A stretch of DNA of 64,000 nucleotides from Psychrobacter sp. APC 3281 (GTDB lineage: Bacteria; Pseudomonadota; Gammaproteobacteria; Pseudomonadales; Moraxellaceae), in NCBI RefSeq assembly GCF_030407815.1, contig NZ_JASDCS010000012.1, forward strand, positions 1-64,000, written 5' to 3'. Below are positions 54,790-63,637 of the stretch, piece by piece (positions within the stretch are counted from its first letter, which is position 1; each line of letters starts with the position of its first letter). Below the pieces are notes generated by a model that was not told the origin of the DNA, searched no databases, and saw only the letters and a list, made by a program, of their open reading frames with translations. The translations under genes and the position numbers were made by a program.

Positions 54790-55503
54790 ATGAGCTTATT
54801 AGGGAATTTAGTGAGCCAAGTGGCACGTAGTGCAATGAATCCAGACGACGCTCAGCGCAATCCAGTTAACCAACGTACTGAAACACGGCAGACTGGTGGA
54901 CTAGGTGATATCTTAGGTAGCGTATTAGGCGGTGGCAGTCAGGCAGGTGGTTATAGCCCTCAACAAAATAGCCGTCAAGCAGACAATGGTTTTGGCTTAG
55001 ACGACATCATTGGTGGTCTCACGGGCGGCAGTCAGCGCGGCGGTATGAGCTCAGGTGCTGGGGGACTAGGCGATATTTTAGGTAGTGTATTAGGTGGTCA
55101 ACGAACTAATAGTGGGTTTGGTGGTAAAGGCATGCTCGTTGCTGCATTGATGCCTATGGTACTTAGCTGGATCAAACGTAATGGTGGCTTGAGCGGTGCA
55201 TTGTCGAAAATTACTGGTATGGGTTATGAAGGTCAAGCACGCTCTTGGATGAGTAATAACGAAGCAAATGATAATTTAGATCCAAACGAAATTAATCGTT
55301 TGTTTGATGAAAACGAAATTCAGCAAGTAGCCGCTCATACTGGTGCTAATGAAACTGAGGTAAGACAAGGACTCGCTGAGCTGTTACCTGAGGTAATGAA
55401 TCAGTTAACCCCTAATGGCAATTTGGATAATGAGTCTGAGGCCAATGAAGAAATAGATCAAATTATTAGCCAACTATCTAGCCGTCTTGGTAATTTTAAG
55501 TAG
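54790..55503 (+). CDS. YidB-like DUF937 protein with internal repeats
   Basis: A 237-residue protein of the YidB/DUF937 group. A Gly-rich N-terminal half carries GGLGDILGSVLGG twice (about residues 36-48 and 95-107), with a related GLDDIIGGLTGG copy between. The C-terminal half has MVLSWIKRNGGLSGALSKIT and WMSNNEANDNLDPNEI, LPEVMNQLTPNG, which are typical of YidB. Function is unknown. SD AGAGGA lies about 8 bp before the ATG. Single gene, followed by a perfect-palindrome terminator. Confidence 0.87.
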   Translation: MSLLGNLVSQVARSAMNPDDAQRNPVNQRTETRQTGGLGDILGSVLGGGSQAGGYSPQQNSRQADNGFGLDDIIGGLTGGSQRGGMSSGAGGLGDILGSVLGGQRTNSGFGGKGMLVAALMPMVLSWIKRNGGLSGALSKITGMGYEGQARSWMSNNEANDNLDPNEINRLFDENEIQQVAAHTGANETEVRQGLAELLPEVMNQLTPNGNLDNESEANEEIDQIISQLSSRLGNFK

Positions 55504-55598
55504 TTTATTCGAGTAGTTTGGCAGCTTAGAATTTGAAAATTTCTAACTGATTACTCTAAAGTCATACAGATTGAAATTACTGATAGTATTGATTAAGT

Positions 55599-55626
55599 AG
55601 CACGTTATATAACGTGCTCTTTTTTA
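55599..55626 (+). terminator. Rho-independent terminator after the YidB-like gene
   Basis: A 20-bp perfect palindrome AGCACGTTAT-ATAACGTGCT followed by CTTTTTT. Confidence 0.8.
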
Positions 55627-55695
55627 TGTCTATCACAAGAGTATGACTGTCGATAAATACTGTTTGGCAGGGACAGTGATAGCGATATTAAGCCC

Positions 55696-56787
55696 TTAAA
55701 ATCGCTCGTCTAGCGTCTCTGTTGTATGGTTAAGTGCGGCAAAGCAGATATCGGTATTAAACCCTCTATACTGTAAAAAACGTAGCTGCTTAGCTTTTTC
55801 CTTTTGCTCAACTGGTATCTCATTACCGTATTTTTTGGTACGTGCTATCACCGCCAGTTTCAGCCAATCCACACCATCGACTAGGTTGTCTGCATCATCA
55901 TCTACAAACTCACTAAATTCATCAGACTCAGTATTTGCCAGATCGATTAGCTCATCGATGTTACCTGGCATAGCAATCTTCTTGCGATAGAATTCTTGTT
56001 TGATCCGACCACGTCCGCGGCCTTTGCGAATGTTCTCACGTATCAACATTAGGGTAGTGCGATAATCACTTTGATAACCTTTTTCTTCAAACTCATCGAG
56101 CAGTGCGTCAATTTTTTCTGGGTCTTGCTCTTTATCGATCAGCTTTTGCTTTAGCTCAGCCTTACCGTATTCACGGCGTGATAAATAATAAAATGCGAGC
56201 CAACGCAATCGACTTTCAGCTTTAATCGCATCGATTTCTGCTTGTTTTTGTTCAGGGGTTCGTAAGTAGGCTTTGAGCGCGGCTGGTATGTTATCGTTTT
56301 GGCTGTCTGTTTCACTATCATTGATAGCAAAAAACTCAGCTTCATGTTTTGAGTTTTTGGATAGCGGCTCAGTGCTACGACCATTATCTGTTGCTAAGCT
56401 GTTGTCAACTTCGTCATTATGAATGTCGAGTTTGACTTCTGCCAGCATCTCTTTGATGGTTTGTGCTTCAGGGGGTTGATATGTAGGGGTATCACTAGGC
56501 TCAGCGGTAAAATTGGCTGCTGGGTGAAAACGCTTTTTACGTTTTTTAGATTTAGAGTTCTTTTTTGACTTAGGAGAGGAGTCTTCGAAAAACGCTGTAT
56601 CAATAGTAGCGTCATTCTTGACTGAATCATCTTTATTTGAGCGGGTAGTCCGTTTACTAGATTTCTCTCGTTTTTTATGCTCTTTCGTATGAGAGTTTTT
56701 GGACAGTTTTTTTGGTTTGCTATCAACAGAACTAGCTGAGTCGGCACCCGACTCAGCTAGAATTTCAGCTAAGGTTTTAATTTTCAT
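55696..56787 (-). CDS. recX: Regulatory protein RecX with a long basic N-terminal extension
   Basis: A 363-residue protein; typical RecX has about 150. Residues about 190-360 are the RecX helical repeats (RLRWLAFYYLSRREYGKAEL, LLDEFEEKGYQSDYRTTLML, RKGRGRGRIKQEFYRKKI, QLRFLQYRGFNTDICFAAL). An acidic insert (NTESDEFSEFVDDDAD) interrupts them. The first 190 residues are Ser/Lys-rich and low-complexity, with dense basic runs near residues 35-48 and 75-88. RecX inhibits RecA filaments. It lies 41 bp downstream of recA, the normal operon. The extension is open frame throughout; its role is unknown. Confidence 0.9.
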   Translation of the reverse strand: MKIKTLAEILAESGADSASSVDSKPKKLSKNSHTKEHKKREKSSKRTTRSNKDDSVKNDATIDTAFFEDSSPKSKKNSKSKKRKKRFHPAANFTAEPSDTPTYQPPEAQTIKEMLAEVKLDIHNDEVDNSLATDNGRSTEPLSKNSKHEAEFFAINDSETDSQNDNIPAALKAYLRTPEQKQAEIDAIKAESRLRWLAFYYLSRREYGKAELKQKLIDKEQDPEKIDALLDEFEEKGYQSDYRTTLMLIRENIRKGRGRGRIKQEFYRKKIAMPGNIDELIDLANTESDEFSEFVDDDADNLVDGVDWLKLAVIARTKKYGNEIPVEQKEKAKQLRFLQYRGFNTDICFAALNHTTETLDERF

Positions 56788-56827
56788 AATGAATCATAGT
56801 TACTGACAACGGTTAATCATTAAACCA

Positions 56828-57880
56828 TTATTGTACAGGTTCAGAAGCCTGTTCTGCTTCTTCAGTTTCGTCGGCTTTGCTATTTTTTTTCGTACCAAGC
56901 TTTTCGTCACGAATCTTGTCTTCAATTTCTTGAGCAATGGCAGGGTTCTCTTTTAAGAAAAGCACAGAGTTGGCTTTACCTTGACCGATTTTTTCGTCGC
57001 CATAGCTGTACCAAGAGCCTGCTTTGCCAACGGCTCCAATCTCCACGCCTAAGTCAATGACTTCGGCTAAGTGATTCGTACCTTCACCGTAAGTAATTTC
57101 AAACTCAGCTTGGCGGAAAGGTGGTGCCATTTTATTTTTAATGACTTTGACACGGGTCTGGTTACCGATGATTTCATCACCGTTTTTGACCGCACCAATA
57201 CGGCGGATATCCATACGTACAGAGGCGTAGAATTTCAGCGCGTTACCACCAGTCGTAGTCTCAGGGCTACCGAACATAACACCGATTTTCATACGGATTT
57301 GGTTAATAAATACCACCATACAGTTAGAGCGTTTGGCGTTACCAGTGATTTTACGTAGGGCTTGGCTCATCAGACGCGCTTGCAGACCCATGTGTGAGTC
57401 GCCCATTTCACCTTCAATCTCGGCACGTGGTGTCAACGCAGCTACTGAGTCAATCACGATCATATCGATTGCGCCTGAGCGTACCAACATATCTGTAATT
57501 TCAAGTGCTTGCTCGCCATTGTCAGGCTGCGAGAGCAATAAGTCATCAGTGTTTACTCCAAGCTTGCGTGCATAAACAGGGTCGAGCGCATGCTCGGCAT
57601 CTATAAAGGCACAGGTACCGCCTTGCTTTTGACATTCTGCAATAGCTTGCAGGGTCATTGTCGTCTTACCTGAGCTTTCTGGGCCGTAAATTTCAACGAT
57701 ACGGCCTTTTGGTAGACCGCCAATGCCAAGCGCAATGTCTAATCCTAGAGAGCCTGTAGAGACCACATCGACATCCATAATGGCCGAGTCGTCGCCTAGA
57801 TGCATGATGGTGTTTTTACCAAATTGCTTTTCGATTTGACCTAATGCCGCTTTGAGGGCTTTGGCTTTATTGTCGTCCAT
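56828..57880 (-). CDS. recA: Recombinase RecA
   Basis: A 350-residue RecA. It has the Walker [37 protein letters not shown], loop L1/L2 regions with [14 protein letters not shown] and [17 protein letters not shown], and an acidic C-terminal tail ([14 protein letters not shown]). It catalyses strand exchange and SOS signalling. In the 200 bp upstream I do not see a CTGT-N8-ACAG LexA box; Acinetobacter-type bacteria lack a canonical LexA, which would fit. Followed by recX. Confidence 0.97.
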   Translation of the reverse strand: MDDNKAKALKAALGQIEKQFGKNTIMHLGDDSAIMDVDVVSTGSLGLDIALGIGGLPKGRIVEIYGPESSGKTTMTLQAIAECQKQGGTCAFIDAEHALDPVYARKLGVNTDDLLLSQPDNGEQALEITDMLVRSGAIDMIVIDSVAALTPRAEIEGEMGDSHMGLQARLMSQALRKITGNAKRSNCMVVFINQIRMKIGVMFGSPETTTGGNALKFYASVRMDIRRIGAVKNGDEIIGNQTRVKVIKNKMAPPFRQAEFEITYGEGTNHLAEVIDLGVEIGAVGKAGSWYSYGDEKIGQGKANSVLFLKENPAIAQEIEDKIRDEKLGTKKNSKADETEEAEQASEPVQ

Positions 57881-58555
57881 ATTGGATTCCTTGTTTTCGG
57901 TAGTTAAGTTGATGCTATAAATAAAATATTGGTACGGTTAAAACCTTTGGCAAACGCATACTGACTGTTATGAAGTCGGCAATTATTGTTTGGCTGTTTT
58001 ATCGAAAAATAGGTTGTCACGTGACTGGTATAGATAGTAGTATCGAATGTATCGTTCTACTATACAGTAAAATTAAATAGCGAGAGAAGTAAAAATAAGT
58101 CCGTACTATACTGTCGTTATCGTTGTTTTTAAGTCAGACTTGGCATGCTAATTACTTGACTCAACTTCTTAACACTGTTGATTTGATAAGGTAATTATAA
58201 CAAAAGCAAAGCACTATAATGAGCGTTGAGGGATGCTAGACGACACTATCTGTCGTATGGTATGAGGCTGAAAACTTGTAGAAAGGATGCGATAGGTCGC
58301 TGTTGTTTTGAACCTGATAATGACTATGCTTGTCAATAGATTTAGGAGTTGTCCACAACAAATGAAAGGCTTATTTTCACTGATTGTGAAACATTATGAA
58401 TAATTAAATTATTTTAGAAATTATTTAAAATAATTTTTTATGTGTACAAATTTTATATAAGTTATTGATTTTAAAGGTTTTATAAATTGTACAAAAAATG
58501 AACGATTTTACCTTATCCTTTAAGTTGCTTAGCTATAAACTTGTCAAGTAGTGAC

Positions 58556-58576
58556 TTATGCACAGGGTTATCCACA
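58556..58576 (+). promoter_or_regulatory. Two adjacent DnaA boxes
   Basis: TTATGCACA (58556-58564) and TTATCCACA (58568-58576) both match TTATNCACA, in the same orientation with 12-bp spacing, beside an AT-rich block of about 125 bp. About two single matches are expected by chance in a window of this size, so an adjacent pair is unlikely to be random. Confidence 0.55.
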
Positions 58577-58872
58577 GCTTATGGGGAGAACTCTGTAAAG
58601 CCTTATAATACATAAGTTTACGTAGATTATTAGTATTAGGAACGGATTCTATATTTCGTTTCTAATCACTTTAGAGAAGCAGTTTTGTCTACAAACAACG
58701 CTATGAGCGCTATGTTTCACAAATTATAAATTTATCTTTTTTTATGCATAATCATACTATAGGCATTAAAAGTCAGGAGTATGACTCAAGATATACACTT
58801 AAGATGTCAGTAGACATAGTTATGCATAGGATGTCTAGTATTTTTAGAGATATTTTCTACAGCCTATAGAAG

Positions 58873-58907
58873 ACCAAAAAAAAGCGGCTACATCAGATAG
58901 CCGCTTT
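58873..58907 (-). terminator. Rho-independent terminator of trmB
   Basis: Perfect 10-bp stem AAAGCGGCTA / TAGCCGCTTT; the U-tract (complement of AAAAAAAA) is on the minus strand, about 30 bp beyond the trmB stop. Confidence 0.87.
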
Positions 58908-58938
58908 GTCAAAACATTTAAAAGTAAAGCTGTATTAA

Positions 58939-59778
58939 TCAGTCTTTGATATAGATCAAATCCCAAACACCATGCCCACGGTCGAGGCCACGACGTTCAA
59001 ACTTAGTCATTGGACGAAAGTCAGGACGCTCAGTGAAATTACCTGTACCTGCTTTGTTAGTCAGTCCAGCGAAACCATCCAATACTTCAACCATCCAAAA
59101 TGCATAATGCTCCCAGTCAGTTGCTGTATGGAACCAGCCGCCTTGTTTTAAGCTGCGCGTAACGATGGTCATACGTTCAGGACTGACAAAACGACGCTTA
59201 TAGTGACGCTTCTTTTGCCATGGATCAGGGAAGTATAGCTGAATACGGTCGATATGGTTTTCTGGTAGTTGCTTGAGCAATTGAATGGCATCACCGTTGA
59301 TGATTTTTACATTGCTCAAATCTTGGGTGCCAGCCATATACGCACATTTACCAATACCAGGCTCATGCACTTCTACACCAACAAAGTTACGAGTAGGGTC
59401 AGCGGCCGCCATTTCAATAAACGAATCACCCAAGCCAAAACCAATCTCTACCGTAAGCGGCGCATCTGGACCGTTAGGGCTATCAGCAAATAACGTACGT
59501 AAGTTGTCAATACCGGTAAGATCGCCATCACCAAAACTGTTATTGACCAAATACTCAGAAAACTCTGGAGCAGTTAATGCAAGCTCAGCGTTTTTGTTCA
59601 TGTGTGTACGGCGCTTCATAAACGTATTGACGATGCGGATATGCTTGTCAGAGGTCGGTTCTATTTCTTGGTTGGTGCTGTTATCGATATCGATAGGCTC
59701 GCTTGTGCTATTAGGGGTTTGCTCATCAGTAGTATCGGTACTGTTGAGGTTGTCATTGATATCAGAATGTTGACTCAT
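58939..59778 (-). CDS. trmB: tRNA (guanine46-N7)-methyltransferase TrmB
   Basis: A 279-residue methyltransferase. The SAM motif is [16 protein letters not shown], followed by [12 protein letters not shown], the [18 protein letters not shown] segment that defines the family, and a C-terminal [19 protein letters not shown]. It makes m7G46 in tRNAs. The first about 45 residues are an Asn/Asp/Thr-rich extension not seen in E. coli TrmB. It is alone on its strand with its own terminator. Confidence 0.95.
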   Translation of the reverse strand: MSQHSDINDNLNSTDTTDEQTPNSTSEPIDIDNSTNQEIEPTSDKHIRIVNTFMKRRTHMNKNAELALTAPEFSEYLVNNSFGDGDLTGIDNLRTLFADSPNGPDAPLTVEIGFGLGDSFIEMAAADPTRNFVGVEVHEPGIGKCAYMAGTQDLSNVKIINGDAIQLLKQLPENHIDRIQLYFPDPWQKKRHYKRRFVSPERMTIVTRSLKQGGWFHTATDWEHYAFWMVEVLDGFAGLTNKAGTGNFTERPDFRPMTKFERRGLDRGHGVWDLIYIKD

Positions 59779-59979
59779 AGGATTCGTAGGGCTTAATTAG
59801 GTGGGTGATGTTTGCTTATTATAAGTTAAATCCATACAACTGTGAACGGACAATCCTATTTTCGCGTATTTGCTGATCGGTGCTATGGTTTCTCTATGTT
59901 ACACACGGGTTTTGGCGTTATCATATAATGGTATCTTTCAAATGCTTTTTCTAAGAGTCAGTAAGTAGAGCGTGCTGCC

Positions 59980-60909
59980 ATGTTATTTATCGAGACAGAT
60001 TCACCGCCACCATTTTATCAAGAATCGTTAACACCTACTAAACGTAAGCAATTAGACAAGTGGTTCATCGGTAATCGTAGCCAGCGTTATTATCTCAAAC
60101 GCTTTGAGCAGTTTGATCAGCAAGGTTATCTGTCACCAAAATGGCATTGGGCTGCATTTTTTATCACTTTTCCTTGGTTGCTATATCGCAAGCGCTATAT
60201 GGATGCGATTGTCTATAGTGTCGCAGGGTGGTCTTTTATCCAGCTTAATGTCGCGCTGGTGCTAGTCGCCTTTGAATTTATAGCGATGTCCTATGTACCA
60301 GATGCTTATCAGATGGCAACACGTATCGGTATTGCCGCTGTTATTTGGCTGTTTTGGTCGTTTATGGTGGCACGCTGGACGGATGCGTATTACTACCGTA
60401 TGGCAAGGCGTGAGATCGCTGATGCGATAAATGATCATCCGCGAGATGAGGCAGCACAGAAGGCGCATCTGCAAAGAGAAGGCGGCGTTAGCTTATTTGG
60501 ACTGGCATTAGGGTTTGGTTTTTTTGCATTTTCGCTATTGGTGATTAAGGTGCAGTTCTTACCGATTATTGCCAAGCCAAAAGCAAACGAAGTTTTATTT
60601 GACGCTTATGATATTGCAAAGAATGCCCAAAATCGAGTGGCGTTGATTTATCAGCAGACAGGGCAGTGCCCAGTAAATCTGCCGCTTAGTACCGAGCAGC
60701 AGCAACTACGCATGCATGTCAATGTTCAGGCTGCTGGCGTAACAGAAACCGACTGTGCGGTAGTGGCAACGATTCAGAACGTGACGTTTCCAATACGCTA
60801 CTTAAACGAGCAGACGCTGGTCTTTTATCATATACCAGACAGTGATAACTGGGATTGCACCAGCTCACTGAATAAAAAACAAGCCCCTAAAAACTGCATA
60901 GCTGATTAG
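59980..60909 (+). CDS. DUF2628-like membrane protein with a pilin-like C-terminal domain
   Basis: A 309-residue protein with four hydrophobic segments (about residues 52-70, 74-105, 112-132 and 165-185). The first half (QRYYLKRFEQFDQQGYLSPK, WHWAAFFITFPWLLYRKRYM) matches the DUF2628 pattern. The last about 100 residues after the final membrane segment (AYDIAKNAQNRVALIYQQTG, then QCPVNLPL) resemble the globular part of type IV pilin-like proteins, with two cysteine pairs. Function unknown. Its 3' end holds half of the stem that terminates the convergent antiporter gene. Confidence 0.75.
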   Translation: MLFIETDSPPPFYQESLTPTKRKQLDKWFIGNRSQRYYLKRFEQFDQQGYLSPKWHWAAFFITFPWLLYRKRYMDAIVYSVAGWSFIQLNVALVLVAFEFIAMSYVPDAYQMATRIGIAAVIWLFWSFMVARWTDAYYYRMARREIADAINDHPRDEAAQKAHLQREGGVSLFGLALGFGFFAFSLLVIKVQFLPIIAKPKANEVLFDAYDIAKNAQNRVALIYQQTGQCPVNLPLSTEQQQLRMHVNVQAAGVTETDCAVVATIQNVTFPIRYLNEQTLVFYHIPDSDNWDCTSSLNKKQAPKNCIAD

Positions 60910-60914
60910 GGGCT
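60871..60914 (-). terminator. Terminator of the antiporter gene, overlapping the end of the convergent gene
   Basis: Stem AGCCCCTAA / TTAGGGGCT; the U-tract is on the minus strand (complement of AATAAAAAAC). It lies inside the last codons and stop of the plus-strand DUF2628-like gene. Confidence 0.7.
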
Positions 60915-60954
60915 GTATTTCACAAGTGCTTGTAGATGTTGCTAGTACTGAGAG

Positions 60955-62841
60955 CTAATGCTTAGAGTCCGTTGCAGTATCATCTTTTTCCTCAACTGGT
61001 GTTGCTTGGCTCTTTAACGCCTCATAAAAATCGGTTAAATCCATTTTTCGTGCTTTACCAATATCTTCATCAAACAAGCTTTCAAGCTCAGCCATTGCTG
61101 ATTGTGCGGACTCAATCATGCTAGCTTCATCATCGTAGATAGCTTGTTGGCGTTCTATTAAATCATCATCATAGTCACGGAATGTTTTTACTGTTTCTCG
61201 CGCTTTTTCTGGAGAAATACCTAATAATTGTAATGATTCGCGTGACATGTCCAAAGACGATAAATAAGTCTCACGCCAAATGTGCCGCACGCCAACCTCA
61301 CGCAAGCGATAATAGTGCTGACGATCGCGTGCTCTTGCCAATACAATTAGTTCAGGATAATTTTTACGAAGATACTGAGCGGTAGTGATAGAGCGTTCTA
61401 AGTCATCGATAGCGAGAATAAACACTCGCGCTTTTTGAATGCCTGCCGCTCGTAAAATCTCAGGGTTCTTTGGGTCGCCATAATATACTTGGTTACCGAA
61501 CTTTCTTACAAAATCTACTCGGTTTGCAGAGCGTTCGATAGCGGTAAATTCGATATTATGCATGCGCAGTACACGGCCAATAATCTGACCAACGCGGCCA
61601 AAGCCCGCAATAATGACCTGATGCTCATGATCAGGAATGGTATCGTATTCGCGACTTGGTTTGCTCTTGGCAAATAACGGCTCACCCACTTTTTCTAACA
61701 ATAAGAATGCCAGAGGTGTCAGCGCCATCGAGATGGTAACGACTAAGTTAAGAGTATTGGCAAGCTCGGGACGTAAGACGTTTTGAGCAGTGGCGACACT
61801 GAATAGGACAAAGGCAAACTCACCACCTTGAGCTAGGGTTACGCCCAATCTGATACTGGTTGGCCAGCGATTGCCCGATACTTTGGCAATACCTGCAATC
61901 ACTGCAAACTTGATAAACATCAAGGCGAGTGCGCAGCCAATAATAAAGATGGGCTCTGCCAAAATGAGTTTGACGTCGGTAAGCATACCGACCGACATAA
62001 AGAACAGACCTAACAGCAATCCTTTAAAAGGTTCGATACTGGCTTCTAATTCGTGACGATACTCAGAATCAGCGAGCAACACACCTGTCAAAAATGCACC
62101 TAACGCCATTGATAGACCGATTTGGCCCATCAAGATAGATACGCCCATCACGATAAATAGGGCGACCGCTGTCAGTAGTTCTGATGCACCACTGGAAGCC
62201 ACAAATTTAAAGAATGGTCGAACCACATAACGGCTGGCAAAAATCAGACCTGCAAAGACAGCAAATACTTTACCAAAATAAATCAAATCGTAGCTTTGCT
62301 CACGCACCCCTGATAAAAACGGAATGACTGCTAACAATGGAATGACCGCAATATCTTGGAATAATAAGATAGTGAAGGCTTCTCGACCATGCGTGCTCGA
62401 AAGCTGCTGTTTTTCAGTCAGTATCTGTAGTACAAACGCGGTAGAAGATAGCGCTAAACCAAAACCAACAATAAAGGCAGTATCTAGTTGTAAGGAGAAA
62501 AACTGATGTAATAGCCACATTAGTAGCGTACCAGTCAAACCGACCTGCAAACCGCCCAATACAAATATAGAGCGGCGCAATGCCCAGAGCCGCGAAGGCT
62601 GTAGCTCAAGCCCGATAATAAACAACAGCATGACCACGCCAAACTCTGAAAAGTGCAATAGACTTTCAGCGTCGCCTGCCACATCCAAGCCACTAGGGCC
62701 CAATATGAGTCCGGTGATAAGGTAGCCTAAAACCGTCGCAATGCCAAAGCGTTTACCAAGAGGGACAAAGAGCAATGCTGCTCCCAAAAAGATAGTGGCT
62801 TGCAACATGAGATTTGGTGAGCCGGCGGCGGCAGCAAACAT
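60955..62841 (-). CDS. CPA2-family monovalent cation:proton antiporter with an RCK domain (Kef-type)
   Basis: A 628-residue protein. Residues about 1-385 hold about 12 membrane segments with FLGAALLFVPLGKRFGIATV, LGYLITGLILGPSGLDV, FGLALSSTAFVLQIL and FLTGVLLADSEYRHELEASI. An RCK/TrkA-N domain follows (VIIAGFGRVGQIIGRVLRMH, then YYGDPKNPEILRAAG). It resembles KefB/KefC, glutathione-gated potassium efflux systems that protect against electrophiles. No KefF/KefG partner is next to it. SD AAGGAG lies about 6 bp before the ATG. The C-terminus (about 560-628) is charged. Confidence 0.92.
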   Translation of the reverse strand: MFAAAAGSPNLMLQATIFLGAALLFVPLGKRFGIATVLGYLITGLILGPSGLDVAGDAESLLHFSEFGVVMLLFIIGLELQPSRLWALRRSIFVLGGLQVGLTGTLLMWLLHQFFSLQLDTAFIVGFGLALSSTAFVLQILTEKQQLSSTHGREAFTILLFQDIAVIPLLAVIPFLSGVREQSYDLIYFGKVFAVFAGLIFASRYVVRPFFKFVASSGASELLTAVALFIVMGVSILMGQIGLSMALGAFLTGVLLADSEYRHELEASIEPFKGLLLGLFFMSVGMLTDVKLILAEPIFIIGCALALMFIKFAVIAGIAKVSGNRWPTSIRLGVTLAQGGEFAFVLFSVATAQNVLRPELANTLNLVVTISMALTPLAFLLLEKVGEPLFAKSKPSREYDTIPDHEHQVIIAGFGRVGQIIGRVLRMHNIEFTAIERSANRVDFVRKFGNQVYYGDPKNPEILRAAGIQKARVFILAIDDLERSITTAQYLRKNYPELIVLARARDRQHYYRLREVGVRHIWRETYLSSLDMSRESLQLLGISPEKARETVKTFRDYDDDLIERQQAIYDDEASMIESAQSAMAELESLFDEDIGKARKMDLTDFYEALKSQATPVEEKDDTATDSKH

Positions 62842-62932
62842 CTGGGCTCCTTAAAAATTTGAATAAAATATACGATATAAAATCAACGTGACTAAAATCA
62901 GTATGGCTAAAACGATATCGCGCTAGTATCTA

Positions 62933-63637
62933 TTATTTTTTGCGATAAATTTTCCACACACCATTGTCTGCAAGCGGATTGTTATAAGCATCGTTGCGGC
63001 GTTTACGCGGTGTCTGGCGACTATCTACAATCTTAAAGTCAGGCAGGGCATGTACAATCAGACCAGTACGATAAAAGCGTACCCGCTCAGGCTCTAGCAT
63101 CTCGCCCTTACTATCGCGACAAAAAACATAAGCACGCAGATCGATAAATTCACGATGCGCTACCAGTCGCGCTTCCTCGTCATTTTCTAGCACTGCTGTC
63201 ATGCGCTCGATTTCATCATCCGTATATTGACCACATTTATCAGTCAGGGCGCCTACTGATCCAAAGCTTTTGGATTCTTTAGCGCGTGTCTTAGTTAAGT
63301 GTAGACGCTGAACGTGATATATGAATTGCGGTATCTCAAGGCTGGCAGGGAGTGGTAGATAGTCAGGTGGCATGTTGGCCGCTGGATAAAAATCCTTTGC
63401 GCGCTCAAGCAGATTTTGCCAACGTTGCTGATAGGTTTGGACTTCCGCTAAATTGCCTTCATAGATAGGCATATCACGGATTTGTCGCAAAATATCAGGT
63501 GGAAACTGTTCATTACGAAAGTTTGCAATGTCTTCTTGCAGCGTTGATAACAAAACTTTGGCGTGTTTTTTGCCATCTTTTGATGCAGGATCATCGATAT
63601 AGTCTGGGGCGACAAAGGGTGCTGAGCGTCTAGACAT
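62933..63637 (-). CDS. Unrecognised 234-residue protein
   Basis: A soluble, charged protein with no signal peptide or membrane segment. Distinct stretches are VLLSTLQEDIANFRNEQFPP, YPAANMPPDYLPLPASLEIP, TDDEIERMTAVLENDEEARL and the ordered C-terminus ERVRFYRTGLIVHALPDFKI ending in a basic tail (TPRKRRNDAY, WKIYRKK). I do not recognise the family. No good ribosome binding site is seen. It lies 91 bp upstream of the antiporter gene on the same strand, so co-transcription is possible. Confidence 0.7.
   Translation of the reverse strand: MSRRSAPFVAPDYIDDPASKDGKKHAKVLLSTLQEDIANFRNEQFPPDILRQIRDMPIYEGNLAEVQTYQQRWQNLLERAKDFYPAANMPPDYLPLPASLEIPQFIYHVQRLHLTKTRAKESKSFGSVGALTDKCGQYTDDEIERMTAVLENDEEARLVAHREFIDLRAYVFCRDSKGEMLEPERVRFYRTGLIVHALPDFKIVDSRQTPRKRRNDAYNNPLADNGVWKIYRKK

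Larger units (their letters stand above)
57881..58938. other. 1,058-bp AT-rich gap with DnaA boxes upstream of recA
   Basis: No credible gene. The first about 200 bp must contain the recA promoter. A very AT-rich block (about 58385-58510) is flanked by a near-match DnaA box (TTGTCCACA, 58349-58357) and by two perfect boxes at 58556-58576. The trmB terminator lies at its right end. The layout resembles an origin-like or DnaA-titration site. Confidence 0.5.

Noticed and set aside
58016-58025. Palindrome GTCACGTGAC upstream of recA
   Set aside because: Ten-base palindromes are expected dozens of times in 64 kb by chance.
59285-59773. A 162-codon plus-strand frame across trmB
   Set aside because: Entirely antisense to a clear trmB gene; composition is that of a shadow frame.
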